Shown: positions 54,315 to 63,923, numbered from the stretch's first letter. The stretch: DNA of 64,000 bases from an uncultured Clostridia bacterium (GCA_934748015.1 CAKVHF010000005.1:24511-88510); one strand, 5' to 3'. Notes: generated from the sequence alone by a model not told the origin. Program-made: numbers and translations.

Positions 54315-54977
54315 ATGCAACCGGATATACAAAATCAGTACATTCAAGACAACTGCAAAAGCATTGTTAACTATATGTTATCAAAATTAAAAGCATATTC
54401 TCCTGAAACTTATAATCACAGCATAGATGTTGCAAAATACTCTCTTATTATCGGCAAGCAAGCGGGACTATCGCAAGAAGAACTAACCAAGTTATACACA
54501 GCATCCACTCTGCATGATGTCGGCAAGTTAGTGATAGATCAAGATTTACTAGCCGAGAAATTTACTAGCCGTGAACAAAAGAGGATAATACAGTTGGGGC
54601 ACATATATGGCACTAAGATGTTACTGGAAGGCAAGATTGATGACGACATATTTAATATAGCATATCATCATCACGAAAGGCTAAATGGAACCGGTTATCC
54701 CCAAGGATTGCAGGCAGATGACTTAAGTGATATGGACAGAATATTGCAAGTAGCAGATGTTACAAGTGCTCTGACTATGAAGAGATCTTACAAGGATGCT
54801 TATGACAAAGAATTGACTAACCAGATACTAGATGATACTGTTCAAAAAGGTGAACTTGATCCAAGATATGTCACAATTGCCGAAAAAGAGATTGTTGACA
54901 AAACAGACACACTAGATAGCGACAAAAATGGTAACGATAGAGAAAATACTATGTCTGAGACAATCGCATACATGTAG
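54315..54977 (+). CDS. Stand-alone HD-GYP-type phosphodiesterase
   Basis: 220 residues. HD-GYP features: HSIDVAKYS near residue 35, the HD pair in LHDVGKL near 64, HHHERLNGTGYPQGL near 113, and DVTSALTMKRSYKDAY. This matches c-di-GMP-degrading or HD-family phosphohydrolase domains, without an attached sensor domain. SD AAGGAG. The final 25 residues are polar and probably disordered. Substrate inferred, not shown. Confidence 0.88.
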   Translation: MQPDIQNQYIQDNCKSIVNYMLSKLKAYSPETYNHSIDVAKYSLIIGKQAGLSQEELTKLYTASTLHDVGKLVIDQDLLAEKFTSREQKRIIQLGHIYGTKMLLEGKIDDDIFNIAYHHHERLNGTGYPQGLQADDLSDMDRILQVADVTSALTMKRSYKDAYDKELTNQILDDTVQKGELDPRYVTIAEKEIVDKTDTLDSDKNGNDRENTMSETIAYM

Positions 54978-55089
54978 ATAAAGCAAATTATTAAACATTA
55001 TTCTATTAAGACAATATAATTTAGTAAACGACCTCCTATTATTTTTTTGTTATCTTTCCATAAAAATTATTAGACAGTTGTATAATTTC

Positions 55090-55119
55090 TTGACATCTGT
55101 TGTGTTATTGTGCTATCTT
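55090..55119 (+). promoter_or_regulatory. Promoter of the TetR-type regulator
   Basis: TTGACA (55090-55095), 18-bp spacer, TATCTT (55114-55119). Confidence 0.65.
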
Positions 55120-55147
55120 AAAAGTACAATAACATGGGAGTAACATT

Positions 55148-55735
55148 ATGGAAAAAAAACACAAAGAAGATTTAAGAATACTTAGAACAAGAAAAATGCT
55201 GAGTGAATCACTTATCAAGTTATTAGAAACAACATCCTATGACAAGATTAGCGTAATAGACATTTGCGATCGTGCTATGGTACATAGAGCAACATTCTAC
55301 AATCACTTTGCAGACAAAGAGGATCTACTATCCTATGCAATAGATGGCATCAAAGAAGAACTGTACAGCCAGACTATTAAGAAAGAAAATTACACCAATA
55401 GCAAAGAAATGTATATGTCACTTATTTCACAACTGATAGACTTTGTTAATGATCACAAGACCACCCTACAATCTATCCTCAACAACAACAGCAAGGAACA
55501 GATATCCGAATTGTTGAACACGACTATCAAGCGCAGTCTAAGATATCTTAATAGCAAGAATAACTATGGTGAGAAAACAACCATCCCTAAGAATGTGCTT
55601 ATTGATTTCTTCAGTGGTGGCATCACTAGTCTAGGTATCTGTTGGCTACAAGACCCAAGCCAATACACCAAAGAACAATTGTTGGAATACTTCAATATCT
55701 TGCTAGACGAAAGAATATATGTTTCGCATAATTAA
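55148..55735 (+). CDS. TetR family transcriptional regulator
   Basis: 195 residues. The N-terminal TetR_N HTH is clear: RKMLSESLIKLLE, YDKISVIDICDRAMVHRATF and YNHFADKEDLL. The C-terminal ligand domain is of the TetR_C_33-like type found in Clostridia (DhaS/YcgE group). SD GGGAG. No adjacent transporter is present, so its target and ligand are unknown; the next gene is metK on the other strand. Confidence 0.88.
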   Translation: MEKKHKEDLRILRTRKMLSESLIKLLETTSYDKISVIDICDRAMVHRATFYNHFADKEDLLSYAIDGIKEELYSQTIKKENYTNSKEMYMSLISQLIDFVNDHKTTLQSILNNNSKEQISELLNTTIKRSLRYLNSKNNYGEKTTIPKNVLIDFFSGGITSLGICWLQDPSQYTKEQLLEYFNILLDERIYVSHN

Positions 55736-55971
55736 TGTATAATGTATGTAATAATTGAAATACTAATTAAAATTTTTTATTATATAGTGTTATATAATTT
55801 TATTCATATCAAATATCCTGAATAGTTTATATATACTTTAATAAAAATATTTTGTGTATTATTTTATTGTTTATATTAAATATTGTATTAGATATTTATG
55901 ACAACAATAATATATTTTCTGTCAATAACATATATTTATTGTCAAGAAAGTCAATAATTTACACTTTAAAC
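55736..55971. other. Very AT-rich intergenic stretch
   Basis: About 240 bp of A/T with no coding signal, SD or promoter I would rely on; it ends at the metK terminator. Confidence 0.6.
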
Positions 55972-56019
55972 AAAAAAGGCACACCTATATATAGATATAT
56001 CTATAACAAAGTGTGTCTT
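55972..56019 (-). terminator. Terminator of metK
   Basis: AAGGCACAC pairs with GTGTGTCTT around a TATATATAG/CTATA inner stem; six Ts follow on the minus strand. Confidence 0.8.
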
Positions 56020-56024
56020 ATTTT

Positions 56025-57116
56025 TTATACTTGTGGTTTTATCTTTTCCCAAGGAAAAATATCTCTGCCGAAATGACCGTAGCAAGCAGTATCCTTGTAG
56101 ATTGGTCTTAATAGATCCAGTTCTTTGATCATATTGTCTATGCTGAAATCGAAGTTACGTTCTACATATCTATATATCCCTTCCAACGCTATCTTTTCTG
56201 TTCCAAAGGTCTCAATATTGATAGAGATTGGCTTCTCCATTCCTATAGCAAAAGATAGTTCTACTTCGCACTTGTCGGCTAGTCCGTGGGCAACAATATT
56301 CTTGGCAACATATCTAGCGTAGTAAGCACCAGATCTATCTACCTTGGTCGCATTCTTACTACTAAAGCATCCGCCTCCTACTCTGCCTACTCCACCATAA
56401 GTATCCACAACTATCTTCCTTCCTACACAACCACTATCACCAAAAGAACCCCAAATCGTAAACTTGCCACTAGGATTGATTATGATCTTAATATCATCAG
56501 TGACATATTGCCTGTATTTTGCCAAAACTACATCCACTACATTTGCTCTTATTAGTTCTACAATGTCCGCTCTATTTAGGCTATCCGCATGCGATACAGA
56601 AATAAGTATTGTATCAATATATTGTGGCGTATTGCCCTCGTATGCGATTGTTGCTTGTCCCTTAGCATCTGCAAAGAAATCATTCCTTTCCCTTCGGAAG
56701 TTATCATATACCTGCATAAGGTCATGGGCGATCACAATAGGCAGTGGCATATACTGCTTAGTTTCATTAGTAGCATATCCATACACCATGCCTTGATCGT
56801 TAGCACACAAATGGTCTTTAACAACTGCACCTCTTATATCTGGACTCTGTGTACTAATCTCCTTAATTATTGTAAAGTCGTTAGTGTATCCTATGTCTTT
56901 CAAGATCACTCTAGCAATAGCATCATAGTCAATAATTGCTCTTGTAGTTGCCTCGCCGTATATAAATAGTTTGTCGTCCTTGATCGCACACTCCACAGCC
57001 ATTTGGCTATCTGGATCGCTTGCAAGTGCTGTATCTAGAAACGCATCTGCTAGATAGTCGCAAGTTTTGTCTGGGTGTCCAATGTTAACACTCTCGCTGG
57101 TTATTAGTCTTATCAT
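56025..57116 (-). CDS. metK: S-adenosylmethionine synthetase
   Basis: 363 residues, shorter than the usual 380-400. SESVNIGHPDKTCDYLADAF gives the catalytic His/Asp/Lys. DQGMVYGYATNET follows, then FTIWGSFGDSGCVGRK with the catalytic Arg/Lys, and VDTYGGVGRVGGG. The phosphate loop reads CFSSKNATKVDRSGAYYAR, in which the loop Lys, second Lys and Asp are kept but the KDP of the family is KNA. It makes SAM from methionine and ATP and is controlled by the SAM-I riboswitch just upstream. Confidence 0.96.
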   Translation of the reverse strand: MIRLITSESVNIGHPDKTCDYLADAFLDTALASDPDSQMAVECAIKDDKLFIYGEATTRAIIDYDAIARVILKDIGYTNDFTIIKEISTQSPDIRGAVVKDHLCANDQGMVYGYATNETKQYMPLPIVIAHDLMQVYDNFRRERNDFFADAKGQATIAYEGNTPQYIDTILISVSHADSLNRADIVELIRANVVDVVLAKYRQYVTDDIKIIINPSGKFTIWGSFGDSGCVGRKIVVDTYGGVGRVGGGCFSSKNATKVDRSGAYYARYVAKNIVAHGLADKCEVELSFAIGMEKPISINIETFGTEKIALEGIYRYVERNFDFSIDNMIKELDLLRPIYKDTACYGHFGRDIFPWEKIKPQV

Positions 57117-57174
57117 TTTTGTTTTCCTTTTATTTCTATTATTTCCATTAAGTCTTTTTTAACCAGAAATCAAA

Positions 57175-57316
57175 GAAAAAGATCCCATCGATAACCGACA
57201 GGATCTGTATTTTAGAGATATAAAATATTTCCCATCGATCAGCCTTTAGCACCTTTGCCAATATGACAGGTTGCTGTGTGGTCATCGGGGCTGTCCCTCG
57301 CACACTCTTAATGGAT
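57175..57316 (-). promoter_or_regulatory. SAM-I (S-box) riboswitch with terminator
   Basis: The minus strand carries the S-box core: AAGAG, GAGGGACAGCCCCGATGA, CAGCAACC, GGCAAAGGTGCTAA. P1 pairs CCATT with GATGG (aptamer 57230-57316). Downstream, AGATCC pairs with GGGATCT and U5 forms the terminator (57175-57206). The block ATCGATGGGA appears both in the P1 3' strand and in the terminator 3' strand, so the two folds exclude each other. SAM binding should stop transcription of metK. Confidence 0.96.
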
Positions 57317-57322
57317 ATATTT

Positions 57323-57352
57323 ATATTACAACAAAAGTTTATACAATGTAAA
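57323..57352 (-). promoter_or_regulatory. Promoter of the metK riboswitch transcript
   Basis: TTTACA (57347-57352), 18-bp spacer, TAATAT (57323-57328); start predicted near 57316, where P1 begins. Confidence 0.65.
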
Positions 57353-57388
57353 GGCTTTTGTGCTAAGTTATTATTTATTTTTCATTTA

Positions 57389-58270
57389 TTATTTGGTCAG
57401 AACATAATAGTCTGTAGTTGTATCACCAACAACACCGGTTTCGAAATAGAAATCTCTAACAAATGGCTTAAGGCTATATGATAACCCTTGGGCATCAGGT
57501 GTTCCGATCAAGATATTAACAAAAGTATCGCCCAAAGTCTTGTTGAATGCATCAACCGAATCAATCTGAATGAAATTTCGGAATGTCTTGAAAATATCTG
57601 CAGTGTCCTCTTGTGACAAATTGTTGATACTCATGCCCTTGCTAGTTGTTGTGTAACTAAATTCATCCTCTCCATGTGCAATTGTCACCGTGCTAGATAC
57701 ATATAGTTCTTTAGGTATCGCCTTGCTTAACCAATTAAGTGGAAACTTGTTCATATCCTCCTTAACCTTGGTCAAATCAACCTTAACAACAACATTGAAG
57801 TCTGCTTGATTGCGATCAATATATGTTAGATCCACTTGCACAACCCTAAAGCCATAATCTTTAAGATCTATCTCACCGCCCACATTTGCCTTAATTGTAG
57901 ATAAACTATCAACAATGTATGCCATAAATGCACCTATCTGCTTGTCTGTCAATTTTAGTGGTCTGACATCGGTCATTATTTCCACCATTTTAGCCTCTGG
58001 GATAGTGTAAGAATTGGTCTCCGGATCAATCTCTATCAATTCTTTAGCATAAGCCATATCATCTGCCGTGTACTCGTTAGTCAGCAGTCGTTCCAACTTA
58101 ACTTCTTCGTTAAGTGTTTTGATCTGCTTGCCCACTGTAAATACATTGATCTGATATCTTATGTATAGAAATGCACATGCAATGCCCAGCAACACTGCAA
58201 TAGAAAGCAGTGAACTAATGATCCATAGTATTAACCTTAGCCACAATGGTTTTTTAACTTTATCTGCCAT
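57389..58270 (-). CDS. Membrane-anchored protein of unknown function, paralogue B
   Basis: 293 residues. A short basic N terminus and one helix (LILWIISSLLSIAVLLGIAC) place the remaining 245 residues outside or in the envelope. The external region has LTDKQIGAFMAYIVDSL and a beta-rich part with DLTYIDRNQADFNVVVKVDL, ending DYYVLTK. The domain order mirrors the 50011-50805 protein, so they are likely distant paralogues. SD GGAG. It is upstream of metK on the same strand but metK has its own promoter. Confidence 0.75.
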   Translation of the reverse strand: MADKVKKPLWLRLILWIISSLLSIAVLLGIACAFLYIRYQINVFTVGKQIKTLNEEVKLERLLTNEYTADDMAYAKELIEIDPETNSYTIPEAKMVEIMTDVRPLKLTDKQIGAFMAYIVDSLSTIKANVGGEIDLKDYGFRVVQVDLTYIDRNQADFNVVVKVDLTKVKEDMNKFPLNWLSKAIPKELYVSSTVTIAHGEDEFSYTTTSKGMSINNLSQEDTADIFKTFRNFIQIDSVDAFNKTLGDTFVNILIGTPDAQGLSYSLKPFVRDFYFETGVVGDTTTDYYVLTK

Positions 58271-58546
58271 TTTATTTACTCCATATTAACAAAATTTTTA
58301 CTTTTAAATAGATTATCACATATTGCGTTTTTATCCCAAACGATATTGACATGTTGTTAATTATTGTAAATTATTAAAAGTTATAAACAAAATCTAATCC
58401 TTTGCAACACACTACTATATTATACTTTTCCCGAAATTAAAGAATTAGCATTATGTAAAAAACAATTAGAGAATACTATTGGATATAATCAAACCTCAAA
58501 ATAAAAAAGCCGTAACTATTGTACGACTTCCCTCTTCCGTTATTAA

Positions 58547-59005
58547 CTATTTAACAAATCTTTGTTCTACAAATATAAGTGCTGAACTAGCAAGCGTGCT
58601 AACAAACATAATAATGTTAGGTGCAAGCAATTTCAAAACAACTTTTCCTGCATCAGTATTCTTACTAATAACAAAACTTAGCGACATTGCAAATGAAAGT
58701 ATGCTAAAGAACGCAACAATTATTGCACCCAAGCCTAGCCACTCATAGACTTTGCCTAATCCCTTAACACCGCACATCTGAAGAATTGCAAATATAAGCA
58801 ATACAAACAATGTTACAAAAGTAATAATTGCAAATATATATGCTAATTTAGCCAATGCACCAGATGCCAAGATTGTATCAGGTTCACCCATTACAAAATA
58901 ATATTCTTCCCCTAACAAAATCATATCATATTGGTTAAGAAATATCATAACAAAACCCACGATTGCTAGAGCAATTGCAGATATTTTAAAAATATTTTTT
59001 TTCAT
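58547..59005 (-). CDS. Four-helix membrane protein, unknown
   Basis: 152 residues with four predicted helices (SAIALAIVGFVMIFL, LAYIFAIITFVTLFVLLIF, IIVAFFSILSFAMSLSF and MFVSTLASSALIFV). No charged catalytic pattern; not recognised. SD GTGGAGG precedes the ATG. It lies directly after the XRE-membrane regulator on the same strand and could be its partner, but the spacing (about 84 bp) leaves this open. Confidence 0.75.
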   Translation of the reverse strand: MKKNIFKISAIALAIVGFVMIFLNQYDMILLGEEYYFVMGEPDTILASGALAKLAYIFAIITFVTLFVLLIFAILQMCGVKGLGKVYEWLGLGAIIVAFFSILSFAMSLSFVISKNTDAGKVVLKLLAPNIIMFVSTLASSALIFVEQRFVK

Positions 59006-59088
59006 AAAAATTTTTCCTCCACTTTTCTTACAATAATTGTATATGTTGTTGCCAAAGTTGTCAAATATAACAATGCAATTTTTGTTAT

Positions 59089-59760
59089 TTAATTATTTGC
59101 CTCGACCACATCGTCCGATTTCTTTTGTTGTACATCAGTAAGTCCTTTTGCTTTGATAGGTCTTACTTTCTCTTTTGATTTTTTTCTCCCAAAACTAAGA
59201 AAACTGAATAGTAGCATTATAACTTGAACTGGGATAGCAATATACAGCAGTCCCCAAATATTGTGATTGAATGTCAAGCATATAGCAACAATCAATGTCC
59301 ATAGTAATATTGATGCTAGGGTGGAAATTTGCCATCTTTTGCCCCAAACACAAGCAAATACAAGTAAGACAATGACACTAGCGGGGATTGCGTAAATAAA
59401 TGCAAGCCATGCCTTAGTTATATCAGGAACTGCAAGTGTCAAGCACACAAATATAAGTGTTGCTAACACCCATGCACCACCTGCCGACATTATGGTTATA
59501 AGGATATGATTTTTGATTGTATCCTTAGGCTTATAGACAGGCTTAGCCTCCTCTGCACTGATCATATCATTAAGGGTAATGCCAAAGATCTTGCACATGT
59601 TGATAAGAACCACAACATCCGGGATTGCCTCCCCTCTCTCCCACTTGGATATAGACTTGTCCGAGAAACTTAGTTTCTCAGCAAGTTCGCTCTGTGTCAA
59701 CTTTGCTTTCTTTCTATATTCTGCAATGTTTTTCGAAATTATTTTATTATAGTCTTCCAT
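59089..59760 (-). CDS. XRE-type regulator fused to a membrane domain
   Basis: About 223 residues from ATG 59760. The N-terminal HTH is clear: KAKLTQSELAEKLSFSDKSISKWERGEAIPD near residues 17-45 (shown in two parts in families of this kind). Four to five helices follow, then a Lys/Glu-rich tail. Membrane-tethered XRE proteins are common in Clostridia, usually sensing envelope stress; that is inference. The upstream in-frame start at 59874 lies before the promoter. The ATG sits seven bases after TATAAT with no SD. Confidence 0.85.
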   Translation of the reverse strand: MEDYNKIISKNIAEYRKKAKLTQSELAEKLSFSDKSISKWERGEAIPDVVVLINMCKIFGITLNDMISAEEAKPVYKPKDTIKNHILITIMSAGGAWVLATLIFVCLTLAVPDITKAWLAFIYAIPASVIVLLVFACVWGKRWQISTLASILLWTLIVAICLTFNHNIWGLLYIAIPVQVIMLLFSFLSFGRKKSKEKVRPIKAKGLTDVQQKKSDDVVEANN

Positions 59761-60079
59761 ATTTTGTATTATATCATATTGCTGGAAATTAACAAATGTT
59801 TTTGGCGGGCATTGGAAATATATACGAAATTTTTGGCTAAGCAATTTGTTGAAATATGTCAAACAAAAACTCACCCCTACACCCGTATCTACTAATAGTA
59901 GAGTGGCGTATTAGTCAATCTACAATATAGCAAATTAAGTGTAGAAAATAACAGTGTATAAGTAGGTAGACTAAAAGCGCACATTTGCAATATAGTAGTG
60001 TTAAGAAAACGAAGCAGAGCATAACACACAAGTTAATAACAATAAATAATCTAACTAATAACTTAAGGAAGGTGAAAAT
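59761..60079. other. Intergenic region with promoter of the XRE-membrane gene
   Basis: It holds TTGTTA (59790-59795), a 16-bp spacer and TATAAT (59768-59773) on the minus strand. It also holds a palindrome TCTACTA/TAGTAGA (about 59888-59902), which may be an operator. No further gene is seen. Confidence 0.6.
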
Positions 60080-60799
60080 ATGGAAAAATTACAAAAAAGC
60101 AAAATAACAATTTTTGGCGACTCTATCCCAAAAGGAATAATATCTGAAGATGGTCAAATTAAAACATTGGACGACTCAGCGGTAACAATTATTGCCAAAG
60201 AGTGCAATCTAGATATCACCAATCTATCATCGTATGGATTGACCCTATCCAAGGTGATCAATCGTAACTATATAGACAACTATATCGACAATATAGATAG
60301 AACATGTGATAACATTGCTGTAATATCGCTAGGTGGCAACGACTCTGATTATGACTGGTGCAATGTTGCCAAAACCCCTAATGACTGGCATGACCCAAAG
60401 ACCACACCAGATAGTTTCAGAGAAGGGCTAATAAATATTATTAAGAAATTACAATCTAACGGAGTAAAAGTTGTTATATCCAACATTGTGCCTATCAATA
60501 GCACCAGATATTATAACAATGTAATCGGCAAGATTGCTGATAAGGACAAGGTGCTAGAATTCTTGAAAGGTGACATAGACAATATATATCGACACCAAGA
60601 ACTGTACAACCTAATAATAACCGATTGTGCTAGAGATAACAACTGTAGGATACTGGATATAAGAGAAGCTTTCCTATATTCCACCAACTATCTAGATTAT
60701 CTATGCCAAGACGGAATTCATCCCAACAGATTGGGACATAAAAAAATTGCTGAATCAGTGATTAAGCAATTAAAAAATAATGTAAATTATGTGATTTAA
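60080..60799 (+). CDS. SGNH/GDSL-family hydrolase
   Basis: 239 residues. Block I has ITIFGDSIPKG with the nucleophile Ser, block III has SLGGNDSDYD, and block V has CQDGIHPNRLGH with the Asp-His pair. There is no signal peptide, so it is cytosolic. The family deacylates lipids, sugars or wall precursors; substrate unknown. SD AAGGAAGG. Confidence 0.92.
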   Translation: MEKLQKSKITIFGDSIPKGIISEDGQIKTLDDSAVTIIAKECNLDITNLSSYGLTLSKVINRNYIDNYIDNIDRTCDNIAVISLGGNDSDYDWCNVAKTPNDWHDPKTTPDSFREGLINIIKKLQSNGVKVVISNIVPINSTRYYNNVIGKIADKDKVLEFLKGDIDNIYRHQELYNLIITDCARDNNCRILDIREAFLYSTNYLDYLCQDGIHPNRLGHKKIAESVIKQLKNNVNYVI

Positions 60800-60813
60800 T
60801 CTATGTATTGATA

Positions 60814-61305
60814 TTAAACCTCTACATCCGTTAGATCATTAGGGATATCATAACACATCTCTTCATCAATATTGGCATCGGTTACTTTTTCCCCCGTTAT
60901 CTTCATATATTTGATATCAGCAGTTGCTAGCACTACGCCATCCATTGTCCTGATCTCAGCGACTGCCTCATAGGCTCTAGAAGTGTTAACGATTATTCTG
61001 CCTACACCCTGCAACATTGTGTTGTATGGAACGGGTTTGCGGAACTTAACATCAATACTAGTGGTCACTGCATACATATTGGGATCGATAATCCAGTACA
61101 CCCTGCCAGCAAGCTCGTCTAACATTGCAGTAATCATGCCACCATGTACACGTCCCGGATAACTCTGATGCTCTGGCTTAAATTGAAACCTAGTATACAG
61201 GCTTCCATCCTCCAGTTCGTAAAATGGTGCTTTGACCCCAAGCAGATTGTCTAACCCACATATTATACAATTTCTACTATTTGTTTGTCTTTTAACAACT
61301 TTCAT
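60814..61305 (-). CDS. PaaI-type hotdog thioesterase
   Basis: 163 residues. The hotdog-fold active site HGGMITAMLDELAGRV near residue 54 has the conserved His-Gly-Gly and Asp-Glu. DVKFRKPVP and the strands after it complete the fold. Cys pair CIICG near the N terminus may bind metal. It probably hydrolyses acyl-CoA. It converges on the SGNH hydrolase gene with 14 bp between stops. Confidence 0.88.
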   Translation of the reverse strand: MKVVKRQTNSRNCIICGLDNLLGVKAPFYELEDGSLYTRFQFKPEHQSYPGRVHGGMITAMLDELAGRVYWIIDPNMYAVTTSIDVKFRKPVPYNTMLQGVGRIIVNTSRAYEAVAEIRTMDGVVLATADIKYMKITGEKVTDANIDEEMCYDIPNDLTDVEV

Positions 61306-61761
61306 TCTTTTTGCCCCTTTTTAACCTTAATTTTGCATGTTTACTCTTATATAATAGAATACATTTTTGTTGCCATTACAGCAATTTCAACTTTTATCAC
61401 TATTGCATATTGATTTCAAGTCTTAGACTTTGAATATCTTATATCTTAAATACACAACAATTGTAGCATTATATAACACCCCAAGTAAAATAAAAGTTAA
61501 CCATTTTGAATAAAATACGCAATAGCAAAATATTATTTCGACAACTAGGTATAGAGTGTTTAATATATCATTTATTGATTATAATCAAAATAAAATGTTT
61601 CAAAATTTTGTTTTTAACATTATAAAGATTATGTTATAATGATCGTACTAGTTAATGAATTGTATTGTTAATCTAAGCCAAAAACAAAATACCATTCAAT
61701 AACTAAAATAAGGCATATATAGTATGCCAAAACAATACAATAAATAGGAGGAAAAATACTT
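61306..61761. other. Intergenic region and long leader of a membrane protein gene
   Basis: AT-rich; TATAAT at 61635-61640 with a weak -35 gives a leader of about 115 nt before the ATG at 61762. I see no riboswitch signature in it. Confidence 0.5.
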
Positions 61762-62268
61762 ATGGCAAAAAAGAAAAAGACTAGTACAGGTAATTTAGTG
61801 TTGTCCATCATCACCATGGTTGTAGGCGCATTAACATGCCTTCCATTGTTCTTGAATGTTTGGAACTTATCCAATTCTAAGGCTGGTGCTACAGAAGCTG
61901 GTGGATATTTCGCCGATATGTCAGGGATTGAGACTACATTCAAGGTAGCTGACGTTGCATTTATGGGCTGGGCTTCAACTGTTGCTGGTATTGCAGTAAT
62001 TGTTGCTCTATGTGCTGCAGGATTATATATCCTATGCACAATCCTTAACCTAGCAACCAAGGGTAGCAAATTGATGAACACTCTATCTAGACTAGCTTGC
62101 ATCATTATGCTTGTCGCAGGTGCTGTTGCATTGGTTTGCTCAATCATCTTCATTATCCCTAAGGTAGAGGGTCTGGTTTCTACAACTAGAATGGCATTTG
62201 GCGTAGGTGCATATTTTGGCTTTATCTGCCCTATCGTTGCAGGCCTAATTGGTCTTGCTAACAAATAA
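61762..62268 (+). CDS. Four-helix membrane protein, unknown
   Basis: 168 residues. Four helices separated by a loop with SNSKAGATEAGGYFADMSG, a Lys-rich N terminus and a Gly/Ala-rich C terminus. SD AGGAGG 10 nt before the ATG. Not recognised. A minus-strand frame across the same region is a shadow. Confidence 0.75.
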   Translation: MAKKKKTSTGNLVLSIITMVVGALTCLPLFLNVWNLSNSKAGATEAGGYFADMSGIETTFKVADVAFMGWASTVAGIAVIVALCAAGLYILCTILNLATKGSKLMNTLSRLACIIMLVAGAVALVCSIIFIIPKVEGLVSTTRMAFGVGAYFGFICPIVAGLIGLANK

Positions 62269-62295
62269 GATCATATAGTGTTTTGATAACCTAAA

Positions 62296-62340
62296 TAAAA
62301 AATTGCAAGTGAGATTATACTCTCTTGCAATTTTTTATTT
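62296..62340 (+). terminator. Terminator of the membrane protein gene
   Basis: AATTGCAAG/CTTGCAATT with an inner GAGA/TCTC pair, followed by six Ts. Confidence 0.85.
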
Positions 62341-62468
62341 TCCAATCTATTGTTTGTTTTTATGTTACTTTTTTAATATTATAGACTTTTAATCTTTTTA
62401 TCATCTACAAATATTAATTATATACATAACATTTTTTTGGGATACATCCAACCTTGACAATTACACTA

Positions 62469-62786
62469 TCAATATGCTTTTTCAAAAGTAAAGCCCTGTA
62501 AGTTATAAGCCTTAGCACTAGAAATATCATCGTGAATAAATCTATCACAATATTCGCTACTAACAACAACATGCTCAACCATATTATTTCTTAGTTGGGT
62601 GAAGAAAAAATATCTTGACATTTCGGGCACTCTTGCCAACTTTCCGCTATAAGGGATAAAGCATTTGTAACCCACTTTGCCCAGCGACATATCTACAACA
62701 TTGTTGTCATTATCAGATATTAGATAGCCTGTAATATATACTCCATTTTCCACCTTTTCATCTTTGATTACTAAAGTGTTACGCAT
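62469..62786 (-). CDS. Unknown 105-residue protein
   Basis: Soluble, with a beta-rich N-terminal half (TLVIKDEKVENGVYITGYLI) and polar C terminus. SD AAGGAG supports the start. No motif, signal or membrane segment recognised. Confidence 0.6.
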   Translation of the reverse strand: MRNTLVIKDEKVENGVYITGYLISDNDNNVVDMSLGKVGYKCFIPYSGKLARVPEMSRYFFFTQLRNNMVEHVVVSSEYCDRFIHDDISSAKAYNLQGFTFEKAY

Positions 62787-63067
62787 TGGAAAAATTTCTC
62801 CTTGTCTAACTTAATATATATTTGCCAATTTTTTTCACATTTCATTAACGATGATATTATATCGCATTTATGCCCATTTGTCAATACTAAATACTCCCCT
62901 ATTGCAACAATGTATGTTCATTGCCTATGCTTATGCAAAAATAGTAGTTTAACGCATGCTGTCAGTTAATGGAAAAACAAATTTTATCAAAAATATCCCC
63001 AATTTCCTTTTGGGTAAATAATATTGCTGTTGTACAATATATATAGCAAATACATCAAGAGGATAAT
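62787..63067. other. Intergenic region before the HD protein
   Basis: TACAAT near 63038-63043 and an AGAGGAT SD precede the next gene. Nothing else stands out. Confidence 0.45.
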
Positions 63068-63763
63068 ATGGATAACTTAGAAAAATTGAATGAAATATTA
63101 ATGTCTGACAAGGTTGTAGACCAATTCTATAACGAATATAATAACAATGCTGATTTCAATACTTGGCTTAATAATATTATGCCAGAAACCCAAGCATGCG
63201 AAGATCAAGAACAACAGAATCCATGGCACAAGTATAATGTGCTAGGACACATTTTACACTCGGTTGAAGCAATTAATCAACTGGACATTGACCTGCCCGA
63301 AAAAGACCGAAAAATGCTGTCATTTACAATGTTTCTGCACGACATAGGCAAGCCAGAGTGTCATATAAGGCGTATGAAAGACGGCAAGATGATAGACAGC
63401 TTCTTCAATCACAATCTTGCAAGCGAAAAGATAGCAAATAGGGTACTAAACAAGTTTGGCTTCGACAATGACGATAGTGCCATAATCTCCACCCTTGTTA
63501 GAGATCATGACATATTTATGTTTATTAAGAAGAACCAAACCAATAACCCACACTGGAGACAACTAGATGACAGTGTTATTGACGAAGAAGTAGCCAAACT
63601 AGATATGGTGGGCGATGGTGAAAAACTGATGCGAGAACTAGTCATGGTAGGCAGAGCAGATAGCATGGCTCAGAATGAAAAAATGACAAGAGAAAGTTTC
63701 GAATTGTTAGACAAATTTGACACAATGCTAGACAGTAGAGCAAACGAACATAACATGGAATAA
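63068..63763 (+). CDS. HD-domain phosphohydrolase
   Basis: 231 residues. HD metal motif: LGHILHSVEA near residue 61, HDIGKPECH near 91 and HNLASEKIA near 119, then DHD near 148. The layout resembles the HD part of CCA-adding enzymes, but there is no nucleotidyltransferase domain. Function is probably on a nucleotide or small phosphate. SD AGAGGAT. Confidence 0.85.
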   Translation: MDNLEKLNEILMSDKVVDQFYNEYNNNADFNTWLNNIMPETQACEDQEQQNPWHKYNVLGHILHSVEAINQLDIDLPEKDRKMLSFTMFLHDIGKPECHIRRMKDGKMIDSFFNHNLASEKIANRVLNKFGFDNDDSAIISTLVRDHDIFMFIKKNQTNNPHWRQLDDSVIDEEVAKLDMVGDGEKLMRELVMVGRADSMAQNEKMTRESFELLDKFDTMLDSRANEHNME

Positions 63764-63923
63764 ATACTATATTGGGTTAACTTATTGATGACCGCCAAAA
63801 GGCACAATATCAATTATAAACACTTTGCAAAAAAATAATAATTTTATCGTAATTTTATTCATTACAAAGAAGTGATTGTATATAAAAAAACTATTCATAA
63901 ACAATATTTCATAACAAATAAAC
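63764..63923. other. AT-rich intergenic sequence after the HD gene
   Basis: No gene or terminator I would name. It runs into the tetranucleotide repeat at the window edge. Confidence 0.5.

Noticed and set aside
61668..62264. 198-codon frame on the minus strand
   Set aside because: It is the mirror of the four-helix protein at 61762-62268, which has an AGGAGG SD and membrane-like composition; the minus frame has neither.
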